Assembly (NCBI GenBank): GCA_029248185.1
Contig: JAQWJV010000022.1
Span: forward strand, 1-40,943
Length of the DNA: 40,943 nt
Direction: 5' to 3'
DNA from: Flavobacteriaceae bacterium
GTDB taxonomy: Bacteria; Bacteroidota; Bacteroidia; Flavobacteriales; Flavobacteriaceae
Shown here: in pieces, positions 38,307-40,943 of the stretch
Layout: the number at the start of each line of letters is the position of its first letter
Position numbering within the stretch: position 1 is the first letter of the stretch
The notes under the pieces: model-generated
Told to the model about the DNA's origin: nothing
Database searches by the model: none
What the model saw: the letters and a program-made list of their open reading frames with translations, nothing else
Position numbers and translations under genes: made by a program

Positions 38307-38319
38307 TCGACTATATACA

Positions 38320-39783
38320 ATGAATAGAAAAGAAAACACCACATTGGGAGCTCTATTAAAAAGTAGCTACAGCCCACAAACCATTCAAGAAGAAATGGCA
38401 AAAAATCTTCGTGAAAAATTACAAAAAGGGATCCCAACATTTGAAGGATTGATCGGATATGAAAACACTGTCATTCCCGATGTAGAACGTGCTATCTTAT
38501 CTGGTCACAACATCAATTTACTAGGTTTGCGTGGACAAGCCAAAACTCGTTTAGCACGTCAAATGACCCAACTACTTGACGAATGGGTTCCCGTAGTAGA
38601 AGGATCTGAAATCAATGATGATCCCTTAGACCCGATAAGTAACGATGCAAAACAAAAAATAGCCGATTTAGGAGACAAAACTCCTGTGAGTTGGCTCCAT
38701 AGAGAGAATCGTTTTTTTGAAAAACTAGCGACTCCTGATGTTACCGTCGCTGACTTAATTGGGGATGTAGATCCGATTAAAGCCTCCAACTTGAAACTTT
38801 CTTATGCCGATGAACGGGTAATTCATTTTGGAATGATTCCCAGAGCTCATCGCTGTATTTTTGTATTAAACGAACTTCCTGATCTTCAGGCAAGAATTCA
38901 AGTTGCCCTATTTTCCATTCTCCAAGAAAAAGAAATTCAAATTCGAGGTTTCAAATTACGTTTGCCCATTGCTCCTCAATTAATTTTCACTGCAAACCCA
39001 GAAGATTATACCAATAGAGGAAGCATTGTTACTCCTCTAAAAGATAGAATTGGATCGCAAATTTTAACACATTACCCTCACAATAGAGCCATTGCAAAAG
39101 CGATTACAACACAAGAGGTTGAGATGAGTCCAGCGCAAAAAGAGAATATTCACATCCCTGAATTGGCGCGTGAAATTATCGAACAAATTGGATTTGAAGC
39201 CAGAAAAAGTGAATATGTAGATTCCAAAAGTGGAGTCAGTGCACGGATGAGTATAACGGCAATGGAAAACTTAATTAGTACCGCCGAAAGAAGGTTATTG
39301 ATTAGTGGAGACAAGAAAACAAGTATTCGACTTGTAGACTTTCTTGGGGTAATTCCTTCAATTAACGGTAAAATCGAGCTGGTTTACGAAGGTGAACAGG
39401 AAGGGGCTGAACAGATTTCATACCATTTGATCTCTGAATCTATCAAAACACTTTTTCCCGACTTTTTTCCCAAAATAGAAAAGCTTGAAAAACAAAATGA
39501 AGAGGGACCCTATGATGAGCTTTTAGGATGGTTTTTTCAGGATAACCAATTATTTCTAGAAGACACACTAACAGAAAAAGAATATCAAAACACAATTAAA
39601 GAAATTGCTGGAATTGAAGCAATTCTCCAAAAACATCAGCCTGAGTGTGAACCCGATGATCTTTATTTTATGATGGAATTCCTTTTATGGGGACTCGAGG
39701 CCTTCAAAAAATTAAACAAATATAGAACCTTAGAAGGATTTCAATTTAAAGATTCACTAGGGAGTTACATACGAGGTTTATAG
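38320..39783 (+). CDS. MoxR/Mg-chelatase-like AAA+ ATPase
   Basis: A 487-residue AAA+ protein. Walker A is GLRGQAKT (69-76), Walker B is CIFVLNE (179-185) with Asn before the Glu where Asp is usual; the segment NELPDLQARIQVALFSILQE and the sensor-like FTANPEDYTNRG follow, as in Mg-chelatase subunit I relatives. Residues about 270-330 form an arginine-rich lid (VSARMSITAMENLISTAERR). It should act with the VWA protein upstream as a remodelling pair. It is much longer than typical MoxR (about 330) because of a C-terminal acidic helical extension. Confidence 0.85.
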   Translation: MNRKENTTLGALLKSSYSPQTIQEEMAKNLREKLQKGIPTFEGLIGYENTVIPDVERAILSGHNINLLGLRGQAKTRLARQMTQLLDEWVPVVEGSEINDDPLDPISNDAKQKIADLGDKTPVSWLHRENRFFEKLATPDVTVADLIGDVDPIKASNLKLSYADERVIHFGMIPRAHRCIFVLNELPDLQARIQVALFSILQEKEIQIRGFKLRLPIAPQLIFTANPEDYTNRGSIVTPLKDRIGSQILTHYPHNRAIAKAITTQEVEMSPAQKENIHIPELAREIIEQIGFEARKSEYVDSKSGVSARMSITAMENLISTAERRLLISGDKKTSIRLVDFLGVIPSINGKIELVYEGEQEGAEQISYHLISESIKTLFPDFFPKIEKLEKQNEEGPYDELLGWFFQDNQLFLEDTLTEKEYQNTIKEIAGIEAILQKHQPECEPDDLYFMMEFLLWGLEAFKKLNKYRTLEGFQFKDSLGSYIRGL

Positions 39784-39887
39784 AATTAGCTCACACTAAA
39801 ATAATTTTAAAAAAAAGCATACCCCCGAAATACACTACAGTTCAAGGGGTAAATGGCTTCTGAAGATAGTTGTAAAAACTCCTCTTT
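39784..39887. other. Short convergent gap, nothing clear
   Basis: Between the AAA+ gene and the convergent tryptophan synthase gene. The only structure seen is a weak 6-bp stem (39820-39825 with 39846-39851) with a 20-base loop, not convincing as a terminator. Confidence 0.4.
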
Positions 39888-40943
39888 CTAATCCGGTATT
39901 AAAGGAGTGTTAAGTCTTGCTATAGAAGCATCAATTTCTTCTTGGGATAAAACATGTTTAGTTATTTTACCTGCAAAATAGTCCTCATAGGCTTTCATAT
40001 CAAAATTACCATGACCGCACATGTTGATCAAAATAGTTTCTGATTTCCCTTCTCTTTTGCAACGTTCGGCTTCCGCAATTGCGGTAGCAATTCCATGGGT
40101 TGCTTCAGGAGCTGGAATGATTCCTTCTGCTTTAGCAAATTTCACTCCTGCGTCAAAAACCTCCAAATTATCATGGGCACGGGCTTCAATCAATTTATCT
40201 TTCAAAAGTTGACTCACGATTACTCCAGCACCATGATACCTTAATCCTCCAGCATGAATTGGAGCGGGAACAAAATCATGTCCAAGGGTATACATCGGTA
40301 ACAGGGGAGTCATTCCTGCAGTGTCGCCAAAGTCATATCTGAAGACCCCACGAGTCAGTTTAGGACAAGAAGAAGGCTCACTTGCAATACAGCGAATGGA
40401 TTTACCTTCATCAAAATTCAATCGTAAAAAGGGAAATGCTAATCCTGCAAAATTGGAGCCTCCACCAAAGGGAGCGATCACAATATCGGGCATATCGCCT
40501 GCTTTCTCCATTTGCAAAATTGCCTCCTGACCAATAATCGTTTGGTGTAATTTCACATGATTTAACACACTTCCTAATGCGTATTTTGTATGTTCATCTG
40601 AAGCCGCTCTTTCGATGGCTTCAGAAATCGCAATACCCAAAGAGCCGGTGGTATCTGGATTTTCTGCTAAAATTTTTCTACCAATCTCGGTTTCATTTGA
40701 TGGAGAAGGATGTACAGTTGCTCCCCAAGTATTCATCATTACTTTTCGATAAGGCTTATGCAAAAAAGAAAGTTTAACCATAAACACTTCACATTCAATA
40801 TCAAAATGTTGACAAGCAAAACTGAGTGCACTCCCCCATTGTCCTGCGCCCGTCTCTGTTGTGATTTTTTTCACTCCTTCTTGCTTACTGTAATACGCTT
40901 GAGGGACTGCAGTATTGGGCTTGTGAGAACCTGTTGGACTTAC
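39888..40943 (-). CDS. trpB: TrpB2-type tryptophan synthase beta chain (5' end outside window)
   Basis: The frame is open to the right edge, so the start is missing; about 351 residues are present of a usual 420-460. The visible N-terminal part contains GSHKPNTA, whose Lys would bind pyridoxal phosphate, then [14 protein letters not shown], and later [11 protein letters not shown], the phosphate-binding glycine loop. This matches the TrpB2 (TrpB-like) class more than TrpB1. It condenses indole and serine to tryptophan; TrpB2 proteins may work without TrpA. The ATG-like start at 40874 is a GTG inside the gene. It converges on the AAA+ gene. Confidence 0.9.
   Translation of the reverse strand, partial: VSPTGSHKPNTAVPQAYYSKQEGVKKITTETGAGQWGSALSFACQHFDIECEVFMVKLSFLHKPYRKVMMNTWGATVHPSPSNETEIGRKILAENPDTTGSLGIAISEAIERAASDEHTKYALGSVLNHVKLHQTIIGQEAILQMEKAGDMPDIVIAPFGGGSNFAGLAFPFLRLNFDEGKSIRCIASEPSSCPKLTRGVFRYDFGDTAGMTPLLPMYTLGHDFVPAPIHAGGLRYHGAGVIVSQLLKDKLIEARAHDNLEVFDAGVKFAKAEGIIPAPEATHGIATAIAEAERCKREGKSETILINMCGHGNFDMKAYEDYFAGKITKHVLSQEEIDASIARLNTPLIPD

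Noticed and set aside
39820-39851. Possible terminator stem between the AAA+ gene and trpB
   Set aside because: Only six base pairs with a 20-base loop and no following T run on either strand.
1-40943. tRNA, rRNA, CRISPR arrays, insertion sequences, riboswitches
   Set aside because: None could be supported by reading; the gene order is core-genome-like and no direct repeats with regular spacers or transposase motifs were found.

Overview
The window looks like a chromosomal segment of a marine-type member of the Flavobacteriaceae (Bacteroidota). The evidence is low G+C, no clear Shine-Dalgarno sequences, several Bacteroidetes-style -7 elements (TAnnTTTG), a 2477-residue SprA (type IX secretion/gliding), an alternative complex III cluster running directly into cytochrome oxidase genes, a SusC-like TonB-dependent receptor, and a fused MaeB malic enzyme. 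No tRNA, rRNA, CRISPR array or transposase was seen.

Layout. Positions 1-348 hold a fold-back inverted repeat carrying two divergent 5' ends of a flavobacterial tonB-like gene; the minus-strand copy is cut short at the inversion. A minus-strand block follows (read right to left): maeB, ruvA, sprA, gcvH and a VanZ-family gene. Next come a PAP2/vanadium-haloperoxidase-like lipoprotein and, upstream of it, a 55-codon remnant of a gene whose body is missing. Then come queG and ruvB, then the respiratory block actA-actB-actC-actD-actE-actF-ctaC-ctaD (26.7 to 15.5 kb, minus strand), which ends at a perfect 48-bp palindrome. The act genes encode a quinol:electron-acceptor oxidoreductase that should pass electrons through haems to the CuA/haem-copper oxidase made by ctaC and ctaD.

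From 26.87 kb a small SPOR-domain protein (plus strand) converges on the rimP-nusA-infB translation/transcription operon (minus strand). From 31.9 kb the plus strand carries a TonB-dependent receptor interrupted by two in-frame nonsense codons, a parallel beta-helix protein and a dihaem c-type cytochrome-like lipoprotein. These three look like an operon of poorly understood function. It is followed by a VWA protein plus an AAA+ (MoxR/Mg-chelatase-like) ATPase pair. The window ends inside a minus-strand TrpB2-type tryptophan synthase beta chain, whose 5' end lies outside.

Most of the window is ordinary, well-conserved core genome. The parts worth a second look are the tonB fold-back at the left edge, the doubly interrupted receptor and its partner genes, the gene remnant beside the haloperoxidase-like gene, the 48-bp palindrome, and low-complexity insertions in SprA and ActF. 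All identifications come from reading motifs and recalling family features; no database search was run.
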